DNA from: Flavobacteriaceae bacterium
GTDB taxonomy: Bacteria > Bacteroidota > Bacteroidia > Flavobacteriales > Flavobacteriaceae
Length of the DNA stretch: 64,000 nucleotides
Direction: 5' to 3'
NCBI GenBank assembly: GCA_003564185.1
Contig: PXFS01000055.1
Span: forward strand, 1-64,000
Shown: piece after piece, positions 1 to 9,818 of the stretch
Layout: each line of letters begins with the position of its first letter
Position numbering within the stretch: the stretch's first letter is position 1
Notes under the pieces: generated by a model
Database searches by the model: none
The model's input: only the letters and a program-made list of their open reading frames with translations
Told to the model about the DNA's origin: nothing
Made by a program: the position numbers and the translations under genes

Positions 1-951
1 CACCTACCCAAAAGTGGCGGCTCAGTGGTTAAATCAAGCTTTATGCTTCTATCAAGGTTTCTGCTTAGTTGACAGTGAAGTGCTTCGAAATCGCCACCTT
101 CGGGTAGCTGCAAAACGTTGCAAAGCATATAAAAACAGAATTCAAGCTGAAAACCGAATTACGAGATAATCTGAAAATTGACTGATAACCGAAATCGAAT
201 TTTACTCTTACTATTGGATGACGACGAAAAAATCAAACTGAAACTGAATAAATTTAACCGAATTGATTTGCTGATTGCCAAATGTGTAGGACTGTTTTCA
301 TTCTGTTTTAACCGATTTTTTTCTGACGAGCGAATTAATTATTGCAAGATTGAAACATAGTTTTGCGTAACAAAAGTAGTCTCCGAATCAACTCAGCCGA
401 AAAAAATACGCTTTGCAACAATGGCGGTGGTTTGGAGCTGAAACGAGAGATTTAGGAATTTTTACTAAATTTGAAACTTAACCGAAAAGCGAAATGCTAT
501 TTTGCCCGCCACTGTAGCAAGCCACGAGACGTTGTACGCAAATTCAAAAATCTAAATTCTGGCGAATTTGGAGCTTTTTGAATTTCAAGCAGTTTTGTAT
601 TTATAAAGGAATCGCTCGACCGAAAATTTTGAACTCCCCTACTCCGCTTGTTAGACTTTGGCTTTTTTGCTAAGTTCGGCTCAAACGAAATCTGAAATAT
701 GGTCTGTAAATCCGAAAGGTTTATTTGCTAAAGTCCTTGCTCAACCTACAAAATTCAGGCTTACCGTCGGCGAATATCGTGAGGTTTAGGCATTTCATTA
801 GCGAAAGTTGAAAAACCAAATGTTTCAGTTGAATTAAAATCTGCGTACAACAGCTAAGTTTTTGTTGCGTCCGCATGACGAGTACCGAGTAATTCGGAAA
901 AAACATTGTTAAACTGAACCTATAGGAATTATAACAACAGCAAAAATCTAA
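1..951. other. Gene-free left-edge region with inverted repeats
   Basis: I see no convincing gene in these 951 bases. The short open frames at 178-360 and 721-906 have no family resemblance and no plausible start context. What is visible is inverted-repeat structure. Bases 4-19 (ctacccaaaagtggcg) match the reverse complement of 92-107 at 14 of 16 positions. GTTGCAAAGCAT at 117-128 is mirrored by ACGCTTTGCAAC at 408-419. A TTTTGCGTAAC-like motif near 361 is mirrored by a GTTGTACGCAAA-like motif near 530. GGCGG/CCGCC motifs lie next to these. It could be a decayed cassette-like or mobile region; that is inference only. Confidence 0.4.
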
Positions 952-1503
952 TTAGGTCAATAGCATAAAATCTGGAACACTAATCACTTCCTTCCCCGCA
1001 TCATGAGTTTTACTTAAACAGTAATTTTTATTTTTAAGTTTCAGATAGGGAATATTATAAGCTGATTTTTTAATCTGAATAACTAATTTATCCCATTGCT
1101 TTTTAGTTATTTTTTGAATTGGAAAATTAGTTGGAAAAGTAGCTTGACTTAAATGTTGAAAACCTTCAGAAACAGTACATGTGAAAACAACAGCTTCGTC
1201 TTCAAAAATTTCTAAGACAATAACCTGCTGATTGGGCAATTTCATTTTGGCCTTTGACGCATTCCAATTTATTAAGCTATAAGCAGTCGGATTTAACCGA
1301 GGAGCTTCATCTGAAACCTGCAGGTAATATTTATAAGCCGATTCCTTTAAGCTCCATAATTTCCAAAAATTGCGATTTAAGTTTTTATCATTCAAAAATT
1401 TAACCTCATCAGAAGTAAGTACTTTTTCAACATACCTCAGCTTCCGATTTTCAATAGTTGATTTCGATTTAAAATAGAGTAAATCTGTACCAATATTATT
1501 CAA
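952..1503 (-). CDS. 4'-phosphopantetheinyl transferase superfamily protein
   Basis: This is a 183-aa Sfp/AcpS-type phosphopantetheinyl transferase, which would load the CoA-derived arm onto a carrier protein. The N-terminal GTD (canonical GID, metal-binding Asp) and the WSLKESAYK motif (canonical W-S-x-K-E-S-x-x-K) are both present. The start codon is TTG at 1503, overlapping the last codons of the upstream ACP gene (TTGAATAA). No in-frame ATG lies nearby, and the GTD motif must stay near the N-terminus, so TTG is the likely start. The obvious substrate is the ACP encoded immediately upstream. It is the last gene of a four-gene overlapping operon. Confidence 0.85.
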   Translation of the reverse strand: MNNIGTDLLYFKSKSTIENRKLRYVEKVLTSDEVKFLNDKNLNRNFWKLWSLKESAYKYYLQVSDEAPRLNPTAYSLINWNASKAKMKLPNQQVIVLEIFEDEAVVFTCTVSEGFQHLSQATFPTNFPIQKITKKQWDKLVIQIKKSAYNIPYLKLKNKNYCLSKTHDAGKEVISVPDFMLLT

Positions 1504-1744
1504 TTTTCGATTTTATGATATTTAACGAAGCTTCAACATCAAGCATCTTTTCCATTTCTTCATTTTCAATTCGAATGTCAAATTCGTCTTCAATATCAAG
1601 AATTACATCTACTAAATGCGCCGAATTGATTTCCAAATCTTTCAAAAAACTTGTTTTTAAATCAATTCCTTTAAAAGCTTCTTCGTTTTGCACATAAGGT
1701 TTGACTATGGTTTTCAGTTTTTCTATAAGTTGTTCATTATTCAT
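1496..1744 (-). CDS. Acyl carrier protein, dedicated/atypical
   Basis: An 82-aa acidic helical protein of acyl carrier protein length. The phosphopantetheine-attachment region reads LEINSAHLVDVILDIEDEF, with Ser41 as the attachment serine. The canonical DSL is replaced by NSA, while the following V-D/E-x-(I/V)-x-x-(I/L)-E-(D/E)-E-F pattern of helix II is kept. I chose the ATG at 1744, which overlaps the stop of the upstream membrane-protein gene (AATGAATAA), over an upstream TTG-type extension rich in Lys. It overlaps the PPTase gene downstream. It is probably not the housekeeping ACP, because no fab genes are adjacent. Confidence 0.82.
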   Translation of the reverse strand: MNNEQLIEKLKTIVKPYVQNEEAFKGIDLKTSFLKDLEINSAHLVDVILDIEDEFDIRIENEEMEKMLDVEASLNIIKSKIE

Positions 1745-1991
1745 TTTCTTTTTCTTTAAGCAATTGTTTGTGTGAGTAAGATTCAAAAAGGAAATTAATT
1801 CCTGTCATAATTAAAATAAGCGATAAGGTTCCAGCTAAAACCCAATTCCAAGTGGATTCACTTTGGTGTTTAATAAAACCACTTTCTACCAAAGCACTAA
1901 GTCCAAAACCTAATATTCCAGTACCAAAACCACCAAAAAACCAATATCTTTTCTTGTGGTAAGTCGCATTTTTAAAAGTCTTCTTCGCCAT
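1737..1991 (-). CDS. Small two-TM membrane protein
   Basis: An 84-aa protein of no family I recognise. Two hydrophobic segments are visible, roughly residues 17-36 (WFFGGFGTGILGFGLSALVE) and 49-68 (WVLAGTLSLILIMTGINFLF). They are flanked by basic residues at the N-terminus and a charged Lys/Glu tail, suggesting a hairpin in the inner membrane. It overlaps the kinase-like gene upstream by about 20 bases and the ACP gene downstream by 8 bases, so all four genes are probably translated in a coupled way. Function unknown; a membrane anchor for the ACP/PPTase/kinase-like module is a guess. Confidence 0.7.
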   Translation of the reverse strand: MAKKTFKNATYHKKRYWFFGGFGTGILGFGLSALVESGFIKHQSESTWNWVLAGTLSLILIMTGINFLFESYSHKQLLKEKENE

Positions 1992-3039
1992 ATTCTAAGT
2001 AATTTCGCTTCACAAAATCCAATGCTGTTTTTAAAATATGCCCCATGCTATTGCACTGTTTGAACTTAACATCCTTAGTAAATTCTACCAATTCATTTCT
2101 CAGCATTTTTACATTTTTATCGGTTGAAATTTTATCTTTAATCATGCATCGAATTAAACTACTAAATCGTTTTTGCGAAGTAATTAATCGTTTGGCTACC
2201 TGAGAGCGTTCTTCGTTTCTGTATTGCTCAATGGAAGATTCTTCTAAGCAATCGGCAACCAATTTTACCATGGGATAATTTTCTTTAAAAAATTGAGGTC
2301 GATATACCTTCAATTTGCCTTCATAATTCTGTTGATCAAAATCGATGGCCCTAATTTTATAATCCACATGGTCAAAATCGTGCGTAGGAATCACCACATA
2401 ATTATAGGAACGCATATCACCTAAAAGTCGAAGCATACAGCGTTCATTAAATTTCACAAACTGCTTGGCAATTTGTGTTTTTGCTTGCTGATTACATTTT
2501 GGTAAATGCTCTTTAATGAAGACATCACCTGGAATTCCTGCAATGTGTTCTTCAATTAAAGTGTCTTTATAAACCAAGAAATTAATACGGTGAGGCGATA
2601 AAATATGTTCAAAATCTAGTCCATAAATCCGTGAAGCATCTGCTTTTTTTACGTAGAAATAAGTGAAGTTATCGTTCAAAATATTTCTAATCTTAATTCG
2701 GAATGGCTTTGAATTTCCAAACGTACAGTAATCAATTGCATCTATACTTAAAAAATCTAAATTCTTAGAACGCCCATCCGAATGCAATAAGGTATAAACT
2801 TTCTTAAGCGATGTATCAATGTCTTCTCGCTCATAATCAGGATAATAACACCTTACCCAAAGCGTATCATCGTCATTATCGTCATAGACAACAATAGACC
2901 CAGAAAACCGTAACAAATCGTCATAAAAAACAGGGATTTTCGTATTTCTTTTGTAGCGATCTAGATACAACTGAAGCCTTTCGTTTATAGCGAAATTAGG
3001 CTTCTTTTGCGACATTAATTTTTCTTCAACATGCTCCAT
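1972..3039 (-). CDS. Protein-kinase-like conserved protein
   Basis: A 355-aa soluble protein, not assignable to a named family from sequence alone. The middle looks kinase-like: LVYKDTLIEEHIAG may be a hinge/ATP-pocket segment, LGDMRSYNYVV resembles a catalytic loop (D...N), and IRAIDFDQQNY resembles a DFG-type metal-binding motif (DFD). The N-terminal third contains FYDDLLRFSGSIVVYDDNDDD. I chose the ATG at 3039 (MEHVEEKL); the longer frame to 3099 starts with an unlikely peptide, and MSQKK at 3015 is another option. It is the first gene of the overlapping operon with the two-TM protein, ACP and PPTase. The kinase-fold assignment is inference. Confidence 0.6.
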   Translation of the reverse strand: MEHVEEKLMSQKKPNFAINERLQLYLDRYKRNTKIPVFYDDLLRFSGSIVVYDDNDDDTLWVRCYYPDYEREDIDTSLKKVYTLLHSDGRSKNLDFLSIDAIDYCTFGNSKPFRIKIRNILNDNFTYFYVKKADASRIYGLDFEHILSPHRINFLVYKDTLIEEHIAGIPGDVFIKEHLPKCNQQAKTQIAKQFVKFNERCMLRLLGDMRSYNYVVIPTHDFDHVDYKIRAIDFDQQNYEGKLKVYRPQFFKENYPMVKLVADCLEESSIEQYRNEERSQVAKRLITSQKRFSSLIRCMIKDKISTDKNVKMLRNELVEFTKDVKFKQCNSMGHILKTALDFVKRNYLEYGEEDF

Positions 3040-3099
3040 ATTCCAAAAATAGAGATTTTCTACAGATATTCTTCTAAAACAAATACAAATACTATTCAA

Positions 3100-3380
3100 T
3101 TTTGAATTTTATCCTAAAAGCTTTTTCAATTCTCAATTATGAATTATAAATTTTAAATTATTAATGCTTAGCGTCTTAGCGACTTTGCGAGAGATAATCA
3201 ATTATGAATTTTAAATTTTAAATGAATTTCTCTGTGCCCTTTGTACCTCTGTGGTGGTCAAGTAATTAGTTTGGGCGTTTTCAATGCTAAATTATGAATT
3301 ATAAATTTTAAACGAGTTTCTTTGCGTACTTTGCGTTTAAAGCTCTGAGTTCTCTGCGTGAAAAAAGAAGAGAGTGGTAT
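3100..3380 (+). repeat. Composite AT-rich/GCG repeat cluster R1
   Basis: This gap contains modules that recur in every large gap up to 13.3 kb, always in the same orientation. Module A is of the form TTAGCGnCTTTGCGAGAG. Module B is GAATTATAAATTTTAAA. Module C is of the form TTTCTTTGCGTACTTTGCG...AAGCTCTGAGTTCTCTGCGTG. Two partial copies follow each other here. Short open frames across it are by-products of the repeat. Nothing else is seen between the kinase-like gene and katG apart from the katG terminator. Confidence 0.8.
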
Positions 3381-3389
3381 TACTAAAAA

Positions 3390-3425
3390 AAGCATGCAGA
3401 TTATCAGTTGATAACCAGCATGCTT
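3390..3425 (-). terminator. Rho-independent terminator of katG
   Basis: AAGCATGC (3390-3397) pairs with GCATGCTT (3418-3425). An inner stem TTATC/GATAA at 3401-3414 extends the hairpin. On the minus strand the hairpin is followed by a T-run (the A-run at 3385-3391 on the plus strand). It lies about 30 bases past the katG stop codon. Confidence 0.8.
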
Positions 3426-3456
3426 ATAAAAGAAAAACCAATTCAATCTAAGAAAA

Positions 3457-5646
<2,190 letters not shown>

Positions 5647-5665
5647 CTAAATTTATTTGAAAATT

Positions 5666-5696
5666 GAAATTTATTAAAATAACACCAACTAAACAA
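5666..5696 (-). promoter_or_regulatory. Putative katG promoter (Bacteroidota type)
   Basis: On the minus strand, TTG (5694-5696) is followed after 20 bases by TAAATTTC (5666-5673). This matches TAnnTTTG at 7 of 8 positions with the spacing used by the Bacteroidota sigma factor. It lies about 30 bases upstream of the katG ATG. A motif match only. Confidence 0.35.
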
Positions 5697-5734
5697 TGCA
5701 TTAACAAATCTTAACCCTAAATTAAATTTGAGTT

Positions 5735-5895
5735 ACTTTGCGTGAAGAGAAGAATTAAGATTTGGTAAATCATACATTAGAATACTTAGCGCCCTAGCGA
5801 CTTTACTGGAGGTTATCAATTTTGAATTATAAATTTTAAATGTATTACTCTGTGAGCTTTATGTTTTAGCGAATTTATGAACCTCTGAAAATTGA
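5735..5895 (+). repeat. Composite repeat cluster R2
   Basis: A copy of the composite repeat family. It has a GAATTAAGATTTGGTAAAT module, then a degenerate A module (TTAGCGCCCTAGCGACTTTACTGGAGGTTATCAATTTT), then GAATTATAAATTTTAAA, then a worn C module (ACTCTGTGAGCTTTATGTTTTAGCG). It is more diverged than the copies at 6.1-6.3 kb. The 5638-6405 gap contains this, the palindrome at 5946-6027 and cluster R3, and no gene. Confidence 0.75.
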
Positions 5896-5945
5896 AAAAT
5901 TTTATTTAATAGTGTGTGAAGTTTTTTAACCTTGTTTGAGCGTCG

Positions 5946-6027
5946 AGCCCTTCGACTTGGTTCAGGTTATACATAGTCGAGATGTGATTGGTTCTCGACG
6001 GAGTTTATCCTGATGAAGTGAAGGGCT
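5946..6027. repeat. Imperfect palindromic element
   Basis: Outer arms AGCCCTTCGACTTGGTTCAGG (5946-5966) and CCTGATGAAGTGAAGGGCT (6009-6027) are imperfect inverted complements. Inner arms GTCGAGA (5976-5982) and TCTCGAC (5993-5999) are perfect complements around a 10-base loop. As RNA it would form a long hairpin. From memory it resembles the 'cttcgac...ctcag' palindromes found in many copies in Bacteroidota intergenic regions; this could not be checked here. No ORF lies within it, so at most it is a non-autonomous element. Confidence 0.65.
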
Positions 6028-6069
6028 AGAACCTAAAACAAAATACTTATAATCAACAATTTAAATAAA

Positions 6070-6372
6070 AACGTCATTTGTAAGTGCTTTGCGTCTTGGC
6101 GACTTTGCGTGAGGTTATCAATTGTAAACTTTAAACATATTTCTCTGCGTTCTTTGCGTTTTAAGCTCTGAGTTCTCTGCGTGAAAAAAGAAGAGAGCTT
6201 GGCAACTTAGCGCCTTAGCGAGAGTTATTGAATTTTAAATTTTAAACGAGTCTCTCTGCGCTCTTTGCGTTTTAAGCTCTGAGTTCTCTGCGTGAAAAAG
6301 AACAGAGCTTGGGAACTTAACGCTTTATCGACTCTGCGAGAGGTTACCAATCATAATTTTAAATTATAAAAC
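6070..6372 (+). repeat. Composite repeat cluster R3 (two good copies)
   Basis: The best-preserved copies of the family. Two C modules (CTCTGCG(T/C)TCTTTGCGTTTTAAGCTCTGAGTTCTCTGCGTG) at about 6141-6183 and 6251-6295 are nearly identical. Each is preceded by an A module (TTTGCGTCTTGGCGACTTTGCGTGAGG; TTAGCGCCTTAGCGAGAG) and an AT-rich B module. A third A module follows at 6318-6346. The GCG-containing words inside A recur every 9-10 bases, giving a short-period internal structure. Confidence 0.8.
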
Positions 6373-6405
6373 ACCATTTAACCGAATACGAATAACCCCC
6401 AATAG

Positions 6406-6436
6406 TTGCATAGCTCTTTAACTTCAACTATCTTTA
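6406..6436 (+). promoter_or_regulatory. Putative promoter of the kynurenine operon
   Basis: TTG (6406-6408), a 20-base spacer, then TATCTTTA (6429-6436), which matches TAnnTTTG at 7 of 8 positions. Spacing equals that of the katG candidate. It ends 15 bases before the ATG of the lipoprotein gene that overlaps kynU, so it would drive the lipoprotein-kynU-kmo-folD-SDR run. Confidence 0.4.
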
Positions 6437-6451
6437 CAAAAAGTTTAAAGC

Positions 6452-7150
6452 ATGCATAAATTAGGGGTTGTTTTTTTAATTTTCCTTAGTATTTTAGGCT
6501 GTCAGTCAAATTCTTCTAAAAAGAATGAACAACCTAATGCCCAAGAACAACTACAATCCAACTACCCCAACGTACATCCAGCTTTAATTAAAGTCGCCAT
6601 GACTCACGGACTTGAAAGTTGGGAAAAAACCAAGCAAATTGAGTTTCAATTTAACGTTAATCATAACGACATTGAAATGCAACGCCATTGGCTTTGGGAT
6701 TTGGAAAATGAACAAATCACTCGATTTATTGAAGGAAGTGAAATCACCACTTCTACCAACCTTGAAACAGCCGATAAGAAAGTTCATGAAGCTTTTATCA
6801 ACGACACCTACTGGCTGGTTTTTCCTTTTCATTTACTAAAAACCGATGCCTATTCAGTAGAACTAACTGAAAAAGCTTCCTGCCCCATAAACGAAAATGA
6901 AGTGACAGAAATCGCCATTCAGTTTAAAGAAATTGGTGGCTACACACCAGGCGATTTATACAAAATTTATGTTGATGAGAATTACCGCATTCAATCGTGG
7001 AGTTTTCATTCTAATAGAGAAGAAAGTCCCAACCTTGTTAATTCTTGGGAAAACTACCAATCTTTTGAAGGAATTCAAATTAGTATGAATCGCCCGAATG
7101 ATACAGGCGATTTCGAAATTTATTTTAATGAAATTAACGTACAGCAATGA
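6452..7150 (+). CDS. Lipoprotein of unknown function preceding kynU
   Basis: A 232-aa lipoprotein. The signal peptide ends in a lipobox (ILGC, Cys about residue 17), followed by a Ser/Asn/Gln-rich linker. The rest is a single predominantly beta domain with W-rich strands (HWLWDLENEQ, YWLVFPFHLL). It resembles the general form of the DUF6503-type lipoprotein at 62.3 kb, but I cannot assign a family firmly. Its last codons overlap the kynU start (ATGA), so it is translationally coupled to the catabolic genes. Its function in that context is unknown; a role in the envelope is likely. Confidence 0.75.
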   Translation: MHKLGVVFLIFLSILGCQSNSSKKNEQPNAQEQLQSNYPNVHPALIKVAMTHGLESWEKTKQIEFQFNVNHNDIEMQRHWLWDLENEQITRFIEGSEITTSTNLETADKKVHEAFINDTYWLVFPFHLLKTDAYSVELTEKASCPINENEVTEIAIQFKEIGGYTPGDLYKIYVDENYRIQSWSFHSNREESPNLVNSWENYQSFEGIQISMNRPNDTGDFEIYFNEINVQQ

Positions 7151-8418
7151 TTAATACAGCCTTTCAAAAAGAATTGGAATATGCCTTGCAACTGGACAAA
7201 GAAGATCCGTTGAAAGAATTTAGGCAAGAATTTCATATTCCGAAGCAAAAAAATGGTGAAGAACATATTTACCTCTGTGGTAATTCATTGGGTTTACAGC
7301 CCAAACAAACTGCATCTTTCATTCACCAAGAATTAGATGATTGGGCTAACTTAGGCGTGGAAGGCCATACCGATGCACAACATCCTTGGATGCCTTATCA
7401 CGAATTTCTAAGTGAATCCATGGCTAAAATTGTTGGAGCAAAACCTTCTGAAGTTGTAGTGATGAATACCCTAACTACCAACTTGCACTTAATGATGGTT
7501 TCGTTTTATAGACCAACTTCAAAAAAATATAAAATTGTGATTGAAGCTGATGCGTTTCCATCAGATAAATACGCCGTTGAATCACAACTGAAATTTCATA
7601 ACATTGACCCGGCAGATGGACTTATTCTATGGAAACCAAGAGAAGGCGAACACCTATGTCGTTTTGAAGACTTAGAACAAATCGTAGCCGATCACGCTGA
7701 TGAAATTGCATTATTTATGATTGGAAACACCAACTATTATTCGGGGCAATTTTACAATATGCAAAAAATCACCGATTTAGGTCATGCTAATAATATTGTT
7801 GTCGGTTTTGATTTAGCGCACGGCGCAGGAAATATTCAGCCTAATCTTCATGAAGTTGGAGCCGATTTTGCCGTTTGGTGTACCTACAAATACCTCAATT
7901 CTGGGCCAGGTAGCTTGGGCGGTTGTTTTGTTCATGAACGCCATGCCCATAATAAAGAATTAAAACGATTTGTAGGCTGGTGGGGACATAACAAGGATAC
8001 ACGCTTCAATATGCGAAAGGATTTTGATCCCATTCCCGGTGCTGAAGGTTGGCAATTGAGTAATCCTCCTATTTTATCAATGGCCGCTATTCGAGCTTCG
8101 TTAGATGTTTTTGAACGTGCAGGTTTTGAAAACATTCGCCATAAATCTGAAAAAATCACAGGCTACCTTGAATTTTTATTGGAGGATTTAGAAGGAGATC
8201 AAATTACCATCCTAACCCCCAAAAACCCAAAAGAAAGGGGCTGTCAGCTTTCCATTCAGGTAAAAAATGCAGACAAAAGTCTATTTGATGCTATCACTGA
8301 AAAAGGAGTGATTGCCGATTGGCGAGAGCCTGATGTTATTCGGATTGCTCCTGCCCCACTATACAATTCGTATCAAGATGTTTTTAAGTTTGTACAACTG
8401 CTTAAAGAATTAATTTAA
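7147..8418 (+). CDS. kynU: Kynureninase
   Basis: A 423-aa PLP enzyme hydrolysing kynurenine or 3-hydroxykynurenine to (3-hydroxy)anthranilate plus alanine. It is of class V aminotransferase fold. The PLP lysine is Lys248 in WCTYKYLNSGPG, and the cofactor-binding Asp lies in GFDLAHGAGNI. The LCGNSLGL motif near residue 45 and the WWGHNKDTRF segment are family hallmarks. Length is normal. It overlaps the preceding lipoprotein gene by 4 bases and abuts kmo with no gap (TAA directly followed by ATG), so the two enzymes are co-expressed. With Kmo it converts kynurenine to 3-hydroxyanthranilate. Confidence 0.97.
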   Translation: MINTAFQKELEYALQLDKEDPLKEFRQEFHIPKQKNGEEHIYLCGNSLGLQPKQTASFIHQELDDWANLGVEGHTDAQHPWMPYHEFLSESMAKIVGAKPSEVVVMNTLTTNLHLMMVSFYRPTSKKYKIVIEADAFPSDKYAVESQLKFHNIDPADGLILWKPREGEHLCRFEDLEQIVADHADEIALFMIGNTNYYSGQFYNMQKITDLGHANNIVVGFDLAHGAGNIQPNLHEVGADFAVWCTYKYLNSGPGSLGGCFVHERHAHNKELKRFVGWWGHNKDTRFNMRKDFDPIPGAEGWQLSNPPILSMAAIRASLDVFERAGFENIRHKSEKITGYLEFLLEDLEGDQITILTPKNPKERGCQLSIQVKNADKSLFDAITEKGVIADWREPDVIRIAPAPLYNSYQDVFKFVQLLKELI

Positions 8419-9810
8419 ATGAATAAGGAAGAAAAAATAATTATTGTAGGTGCTGGTTTATGTGGTTCGTTATTGGCCCTTCGCTTAGCGCAACACGGCT
8501 ATCAAATTGAGTTAATTGAAAAAAGACCCGATTTAAGAAAAGCTTCTATTTCGGCAGGACGTTCTATCAACTTAGCTTTTTCAGACCGAGGAATGAAAGG
8601 AATTTCCCTGGTGGGTTTAGCCGAAAAAGTTACGGAATTATGCATCCCCATGCACGGAAGAATGTTGCACGACCAAGAAGGAAACACACAACTTTCCAAA
8701 TACTCTGGAAGAAAGGGAGAATATATTAATTCCATTTCAAGAAGTGGACTCAATGCGCTTTTATTAGACGAAGTTGAAAAACACAAAAATGTAAACATGC
8801 ATTTCAATTACACCTGTACCGAAGTGGATGTTGAAAACGCTAAGGCAACTTTTGTCAATAATGAATCTAATGAAACGGTAAAATTTGAAGGCGATTTCCT
8901 TATAGGGACAGACGGAGCGGGTTCTGTGGTGAGAAAAAGCCTAATGAATAACAAGGATTTGCTTTTCAGTTTTTCACAAAATTTCCTCACCCATGGGTAC
9001 AAAGAATTGAGCTTCCCTCCTTTAGAAAATGGCGATTACGCAACTGAAAAGGGGGCTTTACACATTTGGCCAAGGGGCGAAAATATGGTCATTGCACTAC
9101 CTAATTTAGACGGAAGTTTTACCGTTACTTTATTTTTAGCTTACGAAGGTGGAAAATATAATTTCAATAATCTAACTAATCCTGAAATTGTAGATGAATA
9201 TTTCAGAGAAGTCTATCCTGATGCCTATGCATTGATGCCCGATTTAAAAACTGAATTTTTTGAAAACCCAACAGCGCCATTAGGAACAGTGAAATGCTTA
9301 CCTTGGAATTTCAAAAAAACACTTATTATGGGGGACGCCGCGCATGCCATTGTACCTTTTTACGGTCAAGGAATGAATGCTTCGTTTGAAGACGTTTATG
9401 TATTTGATCAAATTCTGAATGAAGAAGATTTCAATTTAGAAAAAACCTTCCACAGATTTGCTAAAGAACGTAAAATAGATGGTGATGCCATTGCAGACTT
9501 AGCTTTAGATAATTTTCATGAAATGAAAGCTCATACCGCTCAGGAAGTATTTTTAGCCAAGCGAAAGTTGGAATTAGCCTTAGAAGAAAATTTTCCAGAT
9601 GAATACTATTCCAAGTATTCGTTAGTGACCTTTAAAGAAGATATTCCATACTCTGAAGCTATTCAGCAAGGAAGAGCACAAGATTTAGTCATTCAAGAAA
9701 TGATTGTTAAAGGTTTGCTTCCCGATGAATTAAGTCTTAGAGAAAAGCTTGAACGCATTAATAAAGCCACGCAAAAGGTAATGAATAACGAATTGATTTT
9801 AAACCTATAA
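8419..9810 (+). CDS. kmo: Kynurenine 3-monooxygenase
   Basis: A 463-aa FAD-dependent aromatic hydroxylase converting L-kynurenine to 3-hydroxykynurenine with NADPH and O2. The N-terminal Rossmann motif is IIVGAGLCGSLLAL, the second FAD motif is LIMGDAAHAIVPFYGQGMNASFEDV, and GRSINLAFSDRG near residue 48 is characteristic of KMO. The DG-type motif FLIGTDGAGSVVR is also present. Length matches the family, including the C-terminal helical part. It lies between kynU and folD (8-base gap) in one transcription unit. Confidence 0.97.
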   Translation: MNKEEKIIIVGAGLCGSLLALRLAQHGYQIELIEKRPDLRKASISAGRSINLAFSDRGMKGISLVGLAEKVTELCIPMHGRMLHDQEGNTQLSKYSGRKGEYINSISRSGLNALLLDEVEKHKNVNMHFNYTCTEVDVENAKATFVNNESNETVKFEGDFLIGTDGAGSVVRKSLMNNKDLLFSFSQNFLTHGYKELSFPPLENGDYATEKGALHIWPRGENMVIALPNLDGSFTVTLFLAYEGGKYNFNNLTNPEIVDEYFREVYPDAYALMPDLKTEFFENPTAPLGTVKCLPWNFKKTLIMGDAAHAIVPFYGQGMNASFEDVYVFDQILNEEDFNLEKTFHRFAKERKIDGDAIADLALDNFHEMKAHTAQEVFLAKRKLELALEENFPDEYYSKYSLVTFKEDIPYSEAIQQGRAQDLVIQEMIVKGLLPDELSLREKLERINKATQKVMNNELILNL

Positions 9811-9818
9811 GAACACAA

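Noticed and set aside
178..360. 60-codon frame near the left edge
   Set aside because: Composition typical of AT-rich non-coding DNA (Leu/Asn/Phe runs), no family resemblance, inside the inverted-repeat region.
1..545. Integron attC array
   Set aside because: Core-like words (GTTAAAT, ACTTAAC) occur but are not placed as paired R'/R'' sites, and no cassette genes or integrase are visible.
3258..3446. Minus-strand 62-codon frame between katG and the kinase-like gene
   Set aside because: Translation consists of the composite repeat and the katG terminator; the same repeat makes a similar frame at 12300-12497.
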